DNA of 64,000 nucleotides, taken from positions 1-64,000 of the forward strand of contig DASRHT010000031.1 of assembly GCA_035650355.1 (NCBI GenBank), given 5' to 3'. The notes beneath the pieces were generated by a model. That model saw only the letters and a program-made list of their open reading frames with translations, did not search any database and had not been told where the DNA came from. Positions 16,401 to 25,455 of the stretch are shown piece by piece. The position numbers and the translations under genes are program-made. Origin of the DNA: DASRHT01 sp035650355. Lineage in GTDB: Bacteria > Chloroflexota > Ktedonobacteria > Ktedonobacterales > Ktedonobacteraceae. Numbering within the stretch: position 1 is the stretch's first letter; every line of letters starts with the position of its first letter.

Positions 16401-16483
16401 GCGCGCCCTGCGCGATTTATCGCGTTCCCATTTTATCGCGCCCAAACACAAAACAGGACCCGAAAGTCCTGAGACCCCGGGTC

Positions 16484-16509
16484 CCTCCCACGATCAATCG
16501 GGGAGCTAC
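16484..16509 (+). repeat. CTCCCACGAT repeat, copy 2
   Basis: An exact direct copy of 16375-16400, 13 bases beyond the end of the full-length Rho gene. The paired repeats bracket about 80 bases with small hairpins, which may help end both Rho transcripts. Confidence 0.75.
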
Positions 16510-16522
16510 AGCTCAACGAAAA

Positions 16523-17800
16523 TCAGGCCATGCGCTTTGTCAGCGTTGCCAGAAATTCGGCGTTATTGTTCGTCTTCGACATCTGCTGGAGCAGAGCTTC
16601 CATTGCCTCTAACCCCTGTTGATCGCTCAGTGTCGAGAACATACGGCGCATGGTGATGATGGCTCGATAGGTTGCATCATCATAGAGCAGCTCCTCACGA
16701 CGCGTACCGGAAAGCGCAATATCGAGGGCCGGGAAGATGCGGCGCTCCGCCAGTTTGCGGTTGAGCACCAGCTCCATATTGCCGGTTCCTTTAAACTCCT
16801 CATAGATTACATCATCCATGCGGCTACCGGTATCGACCAGCACAGTCGCGATAATCGTCAGACTTCCGCCCTCATCAATGTTGCGGGCGGCGCCGAAAAA
16901 GCGTTTGGGCAGGATCAGCGCGCTGGGATCGAGTCCACCGGAGAGGCTGCGCCCACTGGGTTCCACCGCCAGGTTATAGGCGCGGCTCAAACGGGTCAGG
17001 CTATCCAATAGTATCATCACATCGCGTCCGCCCTCTACCAGGCGTTTGGCGCGTTCCAGCACCATCTCCGCGAGGCGGGTATGGGCATAGGTTGGCTCGT
17101 CAAACGTGGAACCGATGATCTCGGCATCGACCGAACGCTTCATATCGGTGACCTCTTCCGGTCGCTCACCGATAAGGGCGATCAATAAGTGTACATCGGG
17201 GTAGTTCTGGGTGATGGAATTGGCGATAGACTTGAGCAGCATGGTTTTGCCAGCTTTCGGAGGAGAGACGATCAGGCCGCGCTGTCCTCTTCCAATCGGA
17301 GAAATCAGGTTGATGAGACGACCTGAGAGGTTGCTGGCGCTGGTTTCCAGGTTGAATAGCTCGCGCGGGAAAACCGGAGTGAGCGTATCAAAATGGGGTC
17401 GGTTCTTGGCTATTTCAGGATCAAGCCCGTTTACCGCCTCAACACGCAACAAACCTGCGAATTGCTCCCGATCTTTTGACGGGCGCACCAGTCCTGCGAC
17501 CTGATCACCCTGACGTAATCGGAAGCGACGGATCTGCGAGGCTGAGATATAGACGTCCAACGGACCAGGCAGATAGCGCTCTCTCCTGAGAAAACCAAAG
17601 CCATCTTCCATGATATCAAGAATACCTTCTCCAAAGAACGCGCCCTGCTGGTCAAAATCCGTAGGAAGCGCGGGAGAGGAGCTTTGAGTATCTACATTAG
17701 TAGGGGTAGAAGGGTCGAAAGGCGACGTTTGCCTGTCGAGTTCTGCGATGGTGTTTGTTGTTAGTTCCTTGTTGTTTATAGACATAATTAGCGAGGGCAT
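16523..17800 (-). CDS. rho: transcription termination factor Rho
   Basis: This 425-residue protein has the full Rho layout: a low-complexity N-terminal tail, a cold-shock RNA-binding domain (GILDIMEDGFGFLRRERYLPG, DVYISASQIRRFRLRQGD), then the ATPase core with SPPKAGKTM, ERPEEVTDMKR, MILLDSLTRLSRAYN, SGRSLSGG (Q-loop) and TGSRMDDVIYEEFKGTGN (R-loop). It loads on unstructured RNA and ends transcription 5' to 3'. No good Shine-Dalgarno precedes the first ATG; a second in-frame ATG follows five codons later. It faces the short Rho paralogue across 151 bases. Confidence 0.95.
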   Translation of the reverse strand: MPSLIMSINNKELTTNTIAELDRQTSPFDPSTPTNVDTQSSSPALPTDFDQQGAFFGEGILDIMEDGFGFLRRERYLPGPLDVYISASQIRRFRLRQGDQVAGLVRPSKDREQFAGLLRVEAVNGLDPEIAKNRPHFDTLTPVFPRELFNLETSASNLSGRLINLISPIGRGQRGLIVSPPKAGKTMLLKSIANSITQNYPDVHLLIALIGERPEEVTDMKRSVDAEIIGSTFDEPTYAHTRLAEMVLERAKRLVEGGRDVMILLDSLTRLSRAYNLAVEPSGRSLSGGLDPSALILPKRFFGAARNIDEGGSLTIIATVLVDTGSRMDDVIYEEFKGTGNMELVLNRKLAERRIFPALDIALSGTRREELLYDDATYRAIITMRRMFSTLSDQQGLEAMEALLQQMSKTNNNAEFLATLTKRMA

Positions 17801-18163
17801 TGCGGAAGGATGCCCTATCCTTTCTATGACGAAATCCTAAAGGGTCATCATGGATATACTGTTGTACACTGCTGTCATGACTGACTGAAAATAGTCATGG
17901 CCGGAAAAGATGAATGGTTGCTCGGAGACAAGTTTGATGAGCTAAGATTGAAAACCCGCCCAATTTCTTACACTCATGACAACAAAAAAAGTTTCAGGTG
18001 TATTCCGCCCATTGCTATTCCTTGTATTGCCTCATTATCATCGCGCCTTCTGTATATTAAAGTGCCCGCGATATCGTGTGATAAGTAACCTATATTAGAC
18101 TGTGTCCGATTCCGAGTGTTTTCGCCCTTTCGTTGCAGCGTTTGTGCGGCTTCGCCGCGCAAG

Positions 18164-18220
18164 GGGTGGAGGAGGTGGGGAAACATGCGCTTCGCGCATG
18201 TTTCCCCACCTCCTCCACCC
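18164..18220. terminator. 27-bp perfect hairpin
   Basis: Arms 18164-18190 and 18194-18220 are exact reverse complements with a TTC centre (core CATGCGCTTCGCGCATG). It lies in the 17801-18302 gap between divergent rho and kinase genes, about 80 bases before the kinase start. It is not at a gene end, so it may act as an mRNA leader structure, insulator or repeat relic. Confidence 0.5.
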
Positions 18221-18302
18221 AGCGAGCGTCGCAGGCGCGAGCGGGCGCTCATGCTGAGCATCAGACATACACTTAATGAAGAAGAGAGAATGAGAGCGTG
18301 CT

Positions 18303-19607
18303 ATGTTTGCATTAGAGGGAGCTACTTTTAGTCACTACCGGATACAACATCTTTTGACGCGGGGAGGCATGGCGGAGGTCTATCTTGCCCAGGACACGGA
18401 TACGGACCAGCAGGTCGCGATCAAGATGGTCCACAGGAGCTCTGGGGACTACTACGAGCGATGTCGTCGCGAAGTTGCGGCTGTGGCATTGCTCAAACAT
18501 AACCATATCCTGCCCGCCCTGGATTGCGGCGAGTACGAATCGTGGTACTACCTGGTCACGCCGTATATTGAGGGCGGCACATTACAGAATTGCCTGGCCC
18601 AGGGTCCAATGACGCTGGAAGAGGCCGGTAAGATTCTTGAACAACTGGTTGCCGCGTTGCAGTTTTCGCATGACCACGGCATTCTTCACCGCGATATCAA
18701 AGCCTCAAATGTATTTTTGCGCGCTAAAGACTACATCTATCTCGCCGATTTTGGCCTGGTTAAAAATATAGAGAATGACTATAGCATCACCCAATCTGGT
18801 TATCTGATCGGAACGCCTGAATATATGGCGCCTGAATTGGTAGATTTGCCCGCAACGATTAGTAGCGATATCTATGCGCTCGGCATATTGCTCTATCAGA
18901 TGCTCACAGGACGCGTCCCCTTCACGGGCGGTACACCTGTGGCGGTCTGCCTGAAACATATACGAGAGCAACCAGTCCCGCCATCTCATTTAAATCCTTT
19001 GATCCCTCCGGCTATCGAAGCAGTGGTGTTACGCGCATTGGAGAAAGATCCAGGCAAGCGTTTCCAGAGCGCGCAAGATCTGCTACGTGCATATCAAGAG
19101 GCACTTATCAGTGAAATGAGCGATATGACGGTGCGTGTGGCGGCGGTGCATCCTGCGGAAGCGCATAACCATCCCTCTGCCGTCGCGTCAGCCTCTTCTC
19201 CGGCAGCGATGTCTGCTTTTGCCGAGGCTCCTACAATGGCGGCAATGCCCAGTCTTGCCGCAGAGGCTACCGTCCCGCGTGTACCCGTTCTGACCGAAGA
19301 AGAGCCTACAGTACTGAGAGCTCCTGCTGTATCACAGAAAACCAGACCCACTCGCGGCGCTGTTCTAGGCTTGTTAGCCCTCGGACTCCTGATCATGCTA
19401 CTCCTCTCATTTTCTATGTACGGTTTATCCAGCCAGATCTCACCCCTGAGCCACCCTGGCAATCTCCCCCATGCCTCACCAACTATCATCAGCACTCCAA
19501 GCACGGTACCCATTAATCAGCAAACGCCGAGGTCTCCAAAGCATCATCCTAAAAAAGGGGACGCTACTCCTCCCCCAACAATAAAGATAACCAGGGGGAT
19601 TAGCTAA
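18303..19607 (+). CDS. membrane-anchored Ser/Thr protein kinase
   Basis: This 434-residue Hanks-type kinase has a G-loop RGGMAEVYLA (20-29), catalytic Lys41 (VAIK), HRDIKASN (129-136), DFG (149-151) and APE (YMAPEL). After the kinase domain (to about 270) comes an Ala/Pro-rich linker, one transmembrane helix (about 350-372) and a short Pro/Ser-rich outer tail without PASTA or other sensor domains. It phosphorylates Ser/Thr on partner proteins; the PP2C at 5163 could oppose it. The MITE at 19612 inserted at its stop codon. Confidence 0.92.
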   Translation: MFALEGATFSHYRIQHLLTRGGMAEVYLAQDTDTDQQVAIKMVHRSSGDYYERCRREVAAVALLKHNHILPALDCGEYESWYYLVTPYIEGGTLQNCLAQGPMTLEEAGKILEQLVAALQFSHDHGILHRDIKASNVFLRAKDYIYLADFGLVKNIENDYSITQSGYLIGTPEYMAPELVDLPATISSDIYALGILLYQMLTGRVPFTGGTPVAVCLKHIREQPVPPSHLNPLIPPAIEAVVLRALEKDPGKRFQSAQDLLRAYQEALISEMSDMTVRVAAVHPAEAHNHPSAVASASSPAAMSAFAEAPTMAAMPSLAAEATVPRVPVLTEEEPTVLRAPAVSQKTRPTRGAVLGLLALGLLIMLLLSFSMYGLSSQISPLSHPGNLPHASPTIISTPSTVPINQQTPRSPKHHPKKGDATPPPTIKITRGIS

Positions 19608-19611
19608 AAGG

Positions 19612-19788
19612 CAGGGCTTTTCAGTTGTCCTCTCCTCTCCCTCCTGCCGACGGGATTCGCGCCCCGTTCGGGGCGCAGGGCAAGAGGAGAGAGGTGCTGG
19701 CAACGCCGCGTCGCGGCGTTGCCAGCACCTCTCTCCTCTTGCGAGCAGGGCTTCGCCCTGTGAGCATGACGAAAACTGAAAAGCCCTG
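19612..19788. mobile_element. MITE-like element, CAGGGC family, long copy
   Basis: This 177-bp element has 15-bp perfect terminal inverted repeats (CAGGGCTTTTCAGTT, 19612-19626 and 19774-19788). Exact 10-bp direct repeats AGCTAAAAGG flank it at 19602-19611 and 19789-19798. Inside, 19680-19710 and 19712-19742 form a 31-bp perfect palindrome. It has no coding capacity. The left flank repeat contains the kinase stop codon. A related 83-bp copy is at 5000-5082. Confidence 0.85.
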
Positions 19789-19863
19789 AGCTAAAAGGGT
19801 ATGGCAATTTACCACAGCCGGATTATGCTATACTATAAAATAAGAAATACGTCAGGAGGGCTT

Positions 19864-20547
19864 ATGATGCGCTGTCCTTACTGTGGAAGTTTCAACCAGG
19901 ATAATACGGCATACTGTTTTCGTTGTGGCAGGGATCTTTCGCCGCAAGTGCCTCCTCCACCTCCATCTCCAGGATCACGCCAGCCGCAGCCGCAACGCCC
20001 ACAATATCCGCAGCCACAGCGGCCCGCGACCACTCCGCCTCGCCCTCCGCAGCCGGTTACTCCTATGCAGGCGCCTCCGCCAGTTCCTCCAGTACAGCAG
20101 CAGACAACGCGGAGACGACCCGCGCAGCCCGTCGCACCGCCGCCTCCCATTGCAGCGCCGCCAGAGCCGGAGCCGCCAGTGGCATTCCCGCCCCGCACCA
20201 TGTCACAGCTTCGCGCACTTGAAGCGGGAGCCCAGACCTATACGCTGGTAGACGATACCATAGGAAACGGGCGAAAAAGGATCGTACGCATCGCTTATCG
20301 ACCATGTACCGGCTGGATGCAGGTCGCGACGCTACTGAAAGCCTTCAACGAGTACCAATCGGACAAGTTCGAGACCATCATTATCCAGGGAGTACGCGAG
20401 CAGGATACCAGTCCCTATGCATACACTAACGGTCAACTGGTATTTGATCGCAATACGCGCCTGGGGAGCCAGGTGCTCAGTCGCTACCAGATCGAAACCG
20501 GCGATGGCATGTCCAGCGATTCCGTGCGCATCGTTCTCTCAGAATAG
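19864..20547 (+). CDS. zinc-ribbon protein with proline-rich linker
   Basis: This 227-residue protein starts with a four-cysteine zinc ribbon (RCPYCGSFNQDNTAYCFRCG). A linker of about 90 residues rich in Pro, Gln and Ala follows, then a C-terminal domain of about 110 residues (MSQLRALEAGAQTYTLVDD, YRPCTGWMQVATLLKAFNEY, RYQIETGD) that is not recognised. There is no membrane segment. AGGAGG precedes the double ATG. It lies between the kinase and the nucleoside phosphorylase, 12 bases before the latter, so it is probably co-transcribed with it. Confidence 0.75.
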   Translation: MMRCPYCGSFNQDNTAYCFRCGRDLSPQVPPPPPSPGSRQPQPQRPQYPQPQRPATTPPRPPQPVTPMQAPPPVPPVQQQTTRRRPAQPVAPPPPIAAPPEPEPPVAFPPRTMSQLRALEAGAQTYTLVDDTIGNGRKRIVRIAYRPCTGWMQVATLLKAFNEYQSDKFETIIIQGVREQDTSPYAYTNGQLVFDRNTRLGSQVLSRYQIETGDGMSSDSVRIVLSE

Positions 20548-20559
20548 CCAGGGCAGCGT

Positions 20560-21867
20560 ATGCAAGCAATTGAGTTGATCAGCAAGAAACGAGATGGAGA
20601 AGCCCTTAGCACAGCCGAAATCGAGTGGCTAATAGACAGCTATACACAGGGAAACATTCCTGACTATCAAATGGCCGCGTGGCTGATGGCGGTCTACTGG
20701 CGTGGGATGGATGCGCGCGAGACGAGCGATCTGACGCTGGCAATGGCGCGCTCTGGAGAGCAATTGCAGGTACGCAACGTTATCTCGCCTGTGATCGATA
20801 AGCATAGCACAGGAGGGGTGGGCGATAAAGTCACGCTGGCTGTGGCTCCTCTGGCTGCCGCGTGCGGCGTGGCGGTCGGGAAAATGTCCGGGCGCGGACT
20901 GGGACACACGGGCGGCACAATTGATAAACTGGAGTCGGTGCAGGGGTTCCGCTCGCTGCTATCCCGCGACGAGTTCCTCTACGTCTTGCAGCAGCATCAA
21001 ATCGTGCTGGCGGGTCAATCAAACGATCTGGCACCGGCTGATGGGAAGATGTATGCCCTGCGCGATGTCACCGGCACCGTTAGTAGTATTCCGCTGATTG
21101 CTGCCAGTATTATGAGCAAAAAGCTGGCAATCGGCTGTTCGCATCTTCTGCTCGATGTCAAGTTCGGCGATGGGGCTTTTATGAAAACGGCGGAGCGCGC
21201 GAACGAACTCGCTCTGGCGATGGTGGAGATTGGACGGGCAGCAGGCATGCATACAGTGGCAGCGATTACTTCAATGGAGCAACCCCTGGGGCGCGCGGTT
21301 GGCAACGCCCTGGAGATGGCAGAAGCGATTGCCATTCTCCAGGGCAAGGGACCGGAAGACATCTCTCATCTCTGCTATCATGAGGTGGCAGAGTTACTGG
21401 TGATGACCCGGGCGGCGCGAGATCTGCCCACAGCGCAACAACAGGTTAAGCAAGCAGTAACATCGGGAGCGGGCGTTGCCAAACTGGCAGAGGTGATCGC
21501 CGCGCAGGGGGGCGACGCTCGCCAGATTGAACAGCCGCAGCTTCTCCCCGCTGCTCCCGTAAAAACCATGCTTACAGCCCCACGCGATGGCTACATTAGT
21601 TCGATTCGGGCGGAGCAAATCGGACTTGCGAGCATGCGCCTGGGTGCTGGCCGCTTCAAAAAAGGCGATGCGATTGATCACCGCACCGGTTTGGTTTTGC
21701 AGGCTAAAGTGGGGAATCATCTTCGCAAGGGCGCTCCCCTAATAGAGATTCACGCGCGTAACCAGGACGAAGTCGCGACTATCTCTCAAGAACTACTCGC
21801 CTGTTATAGCTGGAGCGATGCCCCGGTACAGCCCGGGCCGTTGATCCTCGATGTGCTACATCCATAG
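20560..21867 (+). CDS. pdp: pyrimidine-nucleoside (thymidine) phosphorylase
   Basis: This 435-residue enzyme cleaves thymidine, uridine or deoxyuridine with phosphate to give the base and (deoxy)ribose-1-phosphate for salvage. The family signature is visible as SGRGLGHTGGTIDKLES, with KHSTGGVGDKVTL for phosphate binding and LDVKFGDGAFMK. The C-terminal domain (VKTMLTAPRDGYISSI, GAPLIEIHARN) is the usual lipoyl-like module. The length matches the Pdp/DeoA family. It is closely followed by a kinase gene on the opposite strand. Confidence 0.95.
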   Translation: MQAIELISKKRDGEALSTAEIEWLIDSYTQGNIPDYQMAAWLMAVYWRGMDARETSDLTLAMARSGEQLQVRNVISPVIDKHSTGGVGDKVTLAVAPLAAACGVAVGKMSGRGLGHTGGTIDKLESVQGFRSLLSRDEFLYVLQQHQIVLAGQSNDLAPADGKMYALRDVTGTVSSIPLIAASIMSKKLAIGCSHLLLDVKFGDGAFMKTAERANELALAMVEIGRAAGMHTVAAITSMEQPLGRAVGNALEMAEAIAILQGKGPEDISHLCYHEVAELLVMTRAARDLPTAQQQVKQAVTSGAGVAKLAEVIAAQGGDARQIEQPQLLPAAPVKTMLTAPRDGYISSIRAEQIGLASMRLGAGRFKKGDAIDHRTGLVLQAKVGNHLRKGAPLIEIHARNQDEVATISQELLACYSWSDAPVQPGPLILDVLHP

Positions 21868-21882
21868 AATGACCGCGCCGTT

Positions 21883-24375
21883 TTACGACACCGTTAACTC
21901 CCAGAAATCTGCTGTTGGATGATCGGGATCACTCCCCCCACGCTCCAGATACAGATGCCCTTTGCCATCACAGGCTGCTGCTCCTAAAACCGAGCCTCCC
22001 GACGGCAATGGAGCAAGCTGCTGCCAGTGCAGTGTGCGTAAATCGACCAGCCAGACCTGCTTCATGCCTGTTCTCGTATAGGGATCGTATCCTCCAACGA
22101 TGACAAACTGGCCCGGTCGCACCTGGCAACCAGCAGCCCCACTGATGGGAAGCGGGATGGCGGCGGACTCTTGCGTCCAACTATTGCGAGCAATATCGTA
22201 ACGATAAATTTTATCTGTCTGGAGCCGTTGTCCAGCCTCCTGCGCGCCTCCGAGCAGCAGAATACCTCCGTTATTATCAGAAGCCAGCAAACCATAGCCG
22301 AGTCCAGTTGGCTGCGGTGCCAGCACGTTCCACTCTCTACTGTTGATATTGTAGCGATACCAGCCCTTGCCAGCCATCGCCTGAGGATCGCCCCCTTTTG
22401 TAAAGCCTTGCGCAATGTAGAGGTGGCCCTGCTGATCCGCGAGCATAGCGCCACTAAAACCAGGCGATATTTGCGGTGGCGGCGTAATAGATTGCAGCGC
22501 GCCACTGGCTGGCTGATACATAAAAAGGGCAGGGGTCACTGCATAGCTATCGGTCGAATAGCCAACGGTAAAAAAGATGCGTCCCTGTCCATCTACGGCT
22601 GCGGCATTGTCAAGTGTGCCGGGTAAACGCGCGTTGCTGACCCGTTCCCAGCGAGCTGCGGTGATATCGTAGTAGTAGAGGTTGCGGTCATAGTACGGAC
22701 TATGAGCAGCATCGCGGTAGCCGCCGCTGACATAGATCCCGCCTTTCCCATACATTTCTATATAGCCCGCCACATTATCAGCCTCGGCGGATGGTAATGA
22801 TGGCAATGCCTGCCAGTGGCTGCCTATCGTTTGAACCACATCTTGCGTGGCGGTGGCAGTCATGGAAGGAGCTGATCGAGTGGCGGTGGCTCCTTGAGAA
22901 ACGCTTGCAAAACGATCTGAGAAGTGCAGATAGGCCAGAAACGTCGAGAGCACGAGGAACAGGGCCAGAATAAAGGCGAAGCTTGCCCGATGCAAGCGAT
23001 GCGGCGAGCGCGCCGTGACGGGAGGTAAAGGCGTGGCTGGCTTAGCTGACGGTTGGGGCGCTGGCTGTTTTGCACTCTGCCAGGCTTCTTCGAGAGGAAG
23101 GCGCGGCGTGGGGGCCAGAGGTTTAAAAGAACGACGTTTCAGGCTTTCATCGACGGAAGCCATATGAATTTCGAGCGTCTCCTGCGCCATCCGCTCTCGA
23201 CGCAGATGGCAGAGCGCCTCGCGCGTCTGTCGCCGCTGTTGCAGGCTCAGCGTGGGTAATGGCGCAATAGATGCACTTTTAGAAGACGAAGGGGCGACTG
23301 CCGATGTAGCGATTGATAACTCGGATGGCGCTGCCGGGTCCTTTGTACCATCAGCGCCATTAGCCACTCCCACTGCGGAGGAAACCGCCCCAGGCATATG
23401 CGCGTTAAGCGTACGCTGGTACGCGCGTCTCTCTTCAATCTGATAGGTGCGCTCTAATGCCAGGTAGAACGTGCGGGCGGATTGAAAGCGATGGAGAGGG
23501 TCCGAACGGGTCGCGAGCGTCATCATGCTATTTAACGTGGTAGAAATGTCAGGATGGTTGCGTAAGGGCATCGTCGATGCCGATCCCGCAGGGCGCTGCC
23601 CGCTCATCATTTCGCGCAAAATGATCCCCAGGCTGAACAGATCGGAGCGGGCATCCGTCTGCCCCACCTGATACTGCTCGGGAGGGGCATAGCCGGGCGA
23701 GCCGAAATCCAAAGTATCATTGCTCTGTCCAGCCTTAAAGTAGCGGGCAATCCCGAAGTCCACCAGCATCAGCGAGCCATCGGGCGTTAAGATAATATTT
23801 GAAGGCTTGAGGTCGCGAAACACAATTGGCGGCGTCTGCCTGTGCAGGTAATCAAGCACATCGCACAGTTGTCTTGCATACGTAAGCACCTCTAATGGCG
23901 GGATCTGCTTCTGCTGGCGAAGATAGGCGCTTAGCGTCAGGCCAGGAATATAATCCATCACCAGGTACCAGTAACCGCTCTCAAAGAAATAGTCATAGAG
24001 CGTTGGAATGGCTGGATGCTGTAACCGTGCCAGCAGGAGGGCTTCACGTAAAAAGCGGTCTGTGAGAGGGCCGCCGCTGTGAGGAAAATCGTATTCCCGC
24101 ACTTTCTTTGCTGGAGCGCGATGGCCGGTATCGCTGCCATGTAGGATATAATCTAGCTCCGTGATGACGCTATCCGGTAACGGACAGTCTGCGCGAGCCT
24201 GCTTGAGCGCAAGTGAGATATTAAGCGAGGCATGGGTAGCAAGATAGACCTTCCCCATACCTCCATACCCCAATACACGCTGGATGAGATATTCCCCGTC
24301 GCGCAGGTAGCGTCCAATAAGGCTTTCACGCTGAGGGATGCCTGGAGTTTCTTGCCTTCCTGGCATATTTGACAT
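21883..24375 (-). CDS. Ser/Thr kinase with extracellular Kelch-like repeats
   Basis: This 830-residue protein has an N-terminal Hanks-type kinase (G-loop LGYGGMGKVYLA, LALKQA, FRDLKPSNII with Phe in place of the HRD His, DFGIAR, GYAPPEQY). An unusual acidic/basic insert of about 40 residues follows the catalytic Lys. A linker and one transmembrane helix (SFAFILALFLVLSTFLAYL) come next. The outer part has five or six Kelch-like repeats (GGIYVSGGYRD, GGILLLGGAQE, GQFVIVGGYDP, HLYLERGGSD) that would form a beta-propeller sensor. ATG 24375 has GGGGAGG upstream. Confidence 0.9.
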   Translation of the reverse strand: MSNMPGRQETPGIPQRESLIGRYLRDGEYLIQRVLGYGGMGKVYLATHASLNISLALKQARADCPLPDSVITELDYILHGSDTGHRAPAKKVREYDFPHSGGPLTDRFLREALLLARLQHPAIPTLYDYFFESGYWYLVMDYIPGLTLSAYLRQQKQIPPLEVLTYARQLCDVLDYLHRQTPPIVFRDLKPSNIILTPDGSLMLVDFGIARYFKAGQSNDTLDFGSPGYAPPEQYQVGQTDARSDLFSLGIILREMMSGQRPAGSASTMPLRNHPDISTTLNSMMTLATRSDPLHRFQSARTFYLALERTYQIEERRAYQRTLNAHMPGAVSSAVGVANGADGTKDPAAPSELSIATSAVAPSSSKSASIAPLPTLSLQQRRQTREALCHLRRERMAQETLEIHMASVDESLKRRSFKPLAPTPRLPLEEAWQSAKQPAPQPSAKPATPLPPVTARSPHRLHRASFAFILALFLVLSTFLAYLHFSDRFASVSQGATATRSAPSMTATATQDVVQTIGSHWQALPSLPSAEADNVAGYIEMYGKGGIYVSGGYRDAAHSPYYDRNLYYYDITAARWERVSNARLPGTLDNAAAVDGQGRIFFTVGYSTDSYAVTPALFMYQPASGALQSITPPPQISPGFSGAMLADQQGHLYIAQGFTKGGDPQAMAGKGWYRYNINSREWNVLAPQPTGLGYGLLASDNNGGILLLGGAQEAGQRLQTDKIYRYDIARNSWTQESAAIPLPISGAAGCQVRPGQFVIVGGYDPYTRTGMKQVWLVDLRTLHWQQLAPLPSGGSVLGAAACDGKGHLYLERGGSDPDHPTADFWELTVS

Positions 24376-24455
24376 CGAATGCCTCCCCTTCCACTTTTCC
24401 TGAACACCTCTATTATACACCCGATCTCACCTTTGCTCCGCGTGAGGGCGTTTTT

Positions 24456-24588
24456 AGGGTGTCCGTCATGTTGTTGCACTGCCGCCTGCGGCGGGGAAAG
24501 GGAAGAATCGGGGGCTGTGCCCCCGCGCCCCCGGTCAAGGGGCAACGCTCCTTGCATCCCCGTTGTGCAAACCTTTGACGCTCACCCT
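24456..24588. mobile_element. MITE-like element, AGGGTG family
   Basis: This 133-bp element has imperfect 24-base terminal inverted repeats (17 of 24 matching; ends AGGGTG/CACCCT and GTGCAA/TTGCAC). Exact 7-bp direct repeats CGTTTTT flank it at 24449-24455 and 24589-24595. The interior is GC-rich with short hairpins and no coding frame. The right duplication runs into the stop codon of the aquaporin gene. Its ends differ from the CAGGGC elements, so it is another family. Confidence 0.65.
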
Positions 24589-24593
24589 CGTTT

Positions 24594-25370
24594 TTAGCTC
24601 CCCTGGGCCGTTTTAGCCGCCTCCGGGGTTGTCTCACCGCGCAGCAACCAGGCGACCGCCACTGCCAGCAGCGCGCCCACAAATGGCCCGACCAGGTAGA
24701 TCCAGGCATCGGTCCAATAGCCGCTGATCAAAACCGGTCCCAGCGAGCGAGCAGGATTCATTGAGGCTCCACTGACCGGATCGGCAAACAGGCCACAGAG
24801 CGCGATTGTTCCCCCAACCGCTATTGAGGCATTATGCCCCACCAGCCCCTTATTGGTCGCTGTTGCCAGAATGACCGTCACCAGCAAAAATGTTAGCACG
24901 ATCTCCATCGCCAGCCCTGGAATGACGCCCACATCTGGAATGGTCGCGCCCACATGCTTAACCGGACCCAGGATCGCCTGCAACAGGAGAGCTGCCAGCA
25001 CCGCCCCTAGTAACTGAGCTGCCCAGTAGCCAGGGATGCGCTTCCAGGGAAAATCCTTGCGCAAAGTAAATGCGAGCGTCACGACCGGATTGAAGTGCGC
25101 TCCAGAGATGCTGCCAACGGAGTAGATCATGGCCATAATGACCAGTCCGGGCGCAACCGCGTGTGCGGCATCCGTCACTTCTCCGTGACTGATCGTCATC
25201 ATCATACTACTTCCGGCGGCCACAAATGTCAGGAGAAGCGTGCCTAAAGCTTCGGCCAGCAGCTTTTGCCAGATCGTGGGCGATTTTTGCTCTTCGGTGC
25301 TTGTATTCGCAGTATCTTGATGAGTCTGTTCGCCAGTGTCAGTATTTGATCCAATCGCTTCTGCGCTCAT
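24594..25370 (-). CDS. MIP-family aquaporin/glycerol channel
   Basis: This 258-residue membrane channel has six helices and two re-entrant loops: HFNPVVTL (NPV in place of the first NPA) and ASMNPARSLGP. Such proteins conduct water, glycerol or small neutral solutes. Selectivity cannot be told from this view, though MNPARSLGP is aquaporin-like. The soluble N-terminus of about 35 residues is Ser/Thr/Glu-rich. The gene stop touches the target duplication of the MITE at 24456. Confidence 0.92.
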   Translation of the reverse strand: MSAEAIGSNTDTGEQTHQDTANTSTEEQKSPTIWQKLLAEALGTLLLTFVAAGSSMMMTISHGEVTDAAHAVAPGLVIMAMIYSVGSISGAHFNPVVTLAFTLRKDFPWKRIPGYWAAQLLGAVLAALLLQAILGPVKHVGATIPDVGVIPGLAMEIVLTFLLVTVILATATNKGLVGHNASIAVGGTIALCGLFADPVSGASMNPARSLGPVLISGYWTDAWIYLVGPFVGALLAVAVAWLLRGETTPEAAKTAQGS

Positions 25371-25455
25371 AATTTTAGGAATCCCCCTCCTACGACTAAA
25401 GATAAGTCAGACACATATTATGTACTATGTAACAGGGAGAAAAAGTTTCATTTTC

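Noticed and set aside
19878..20201. Gly/Cys-rich 107-codon minus frame
   Set aside because: It is the reverse reading of the proline-rich linker of the zinc-ribbon protein.
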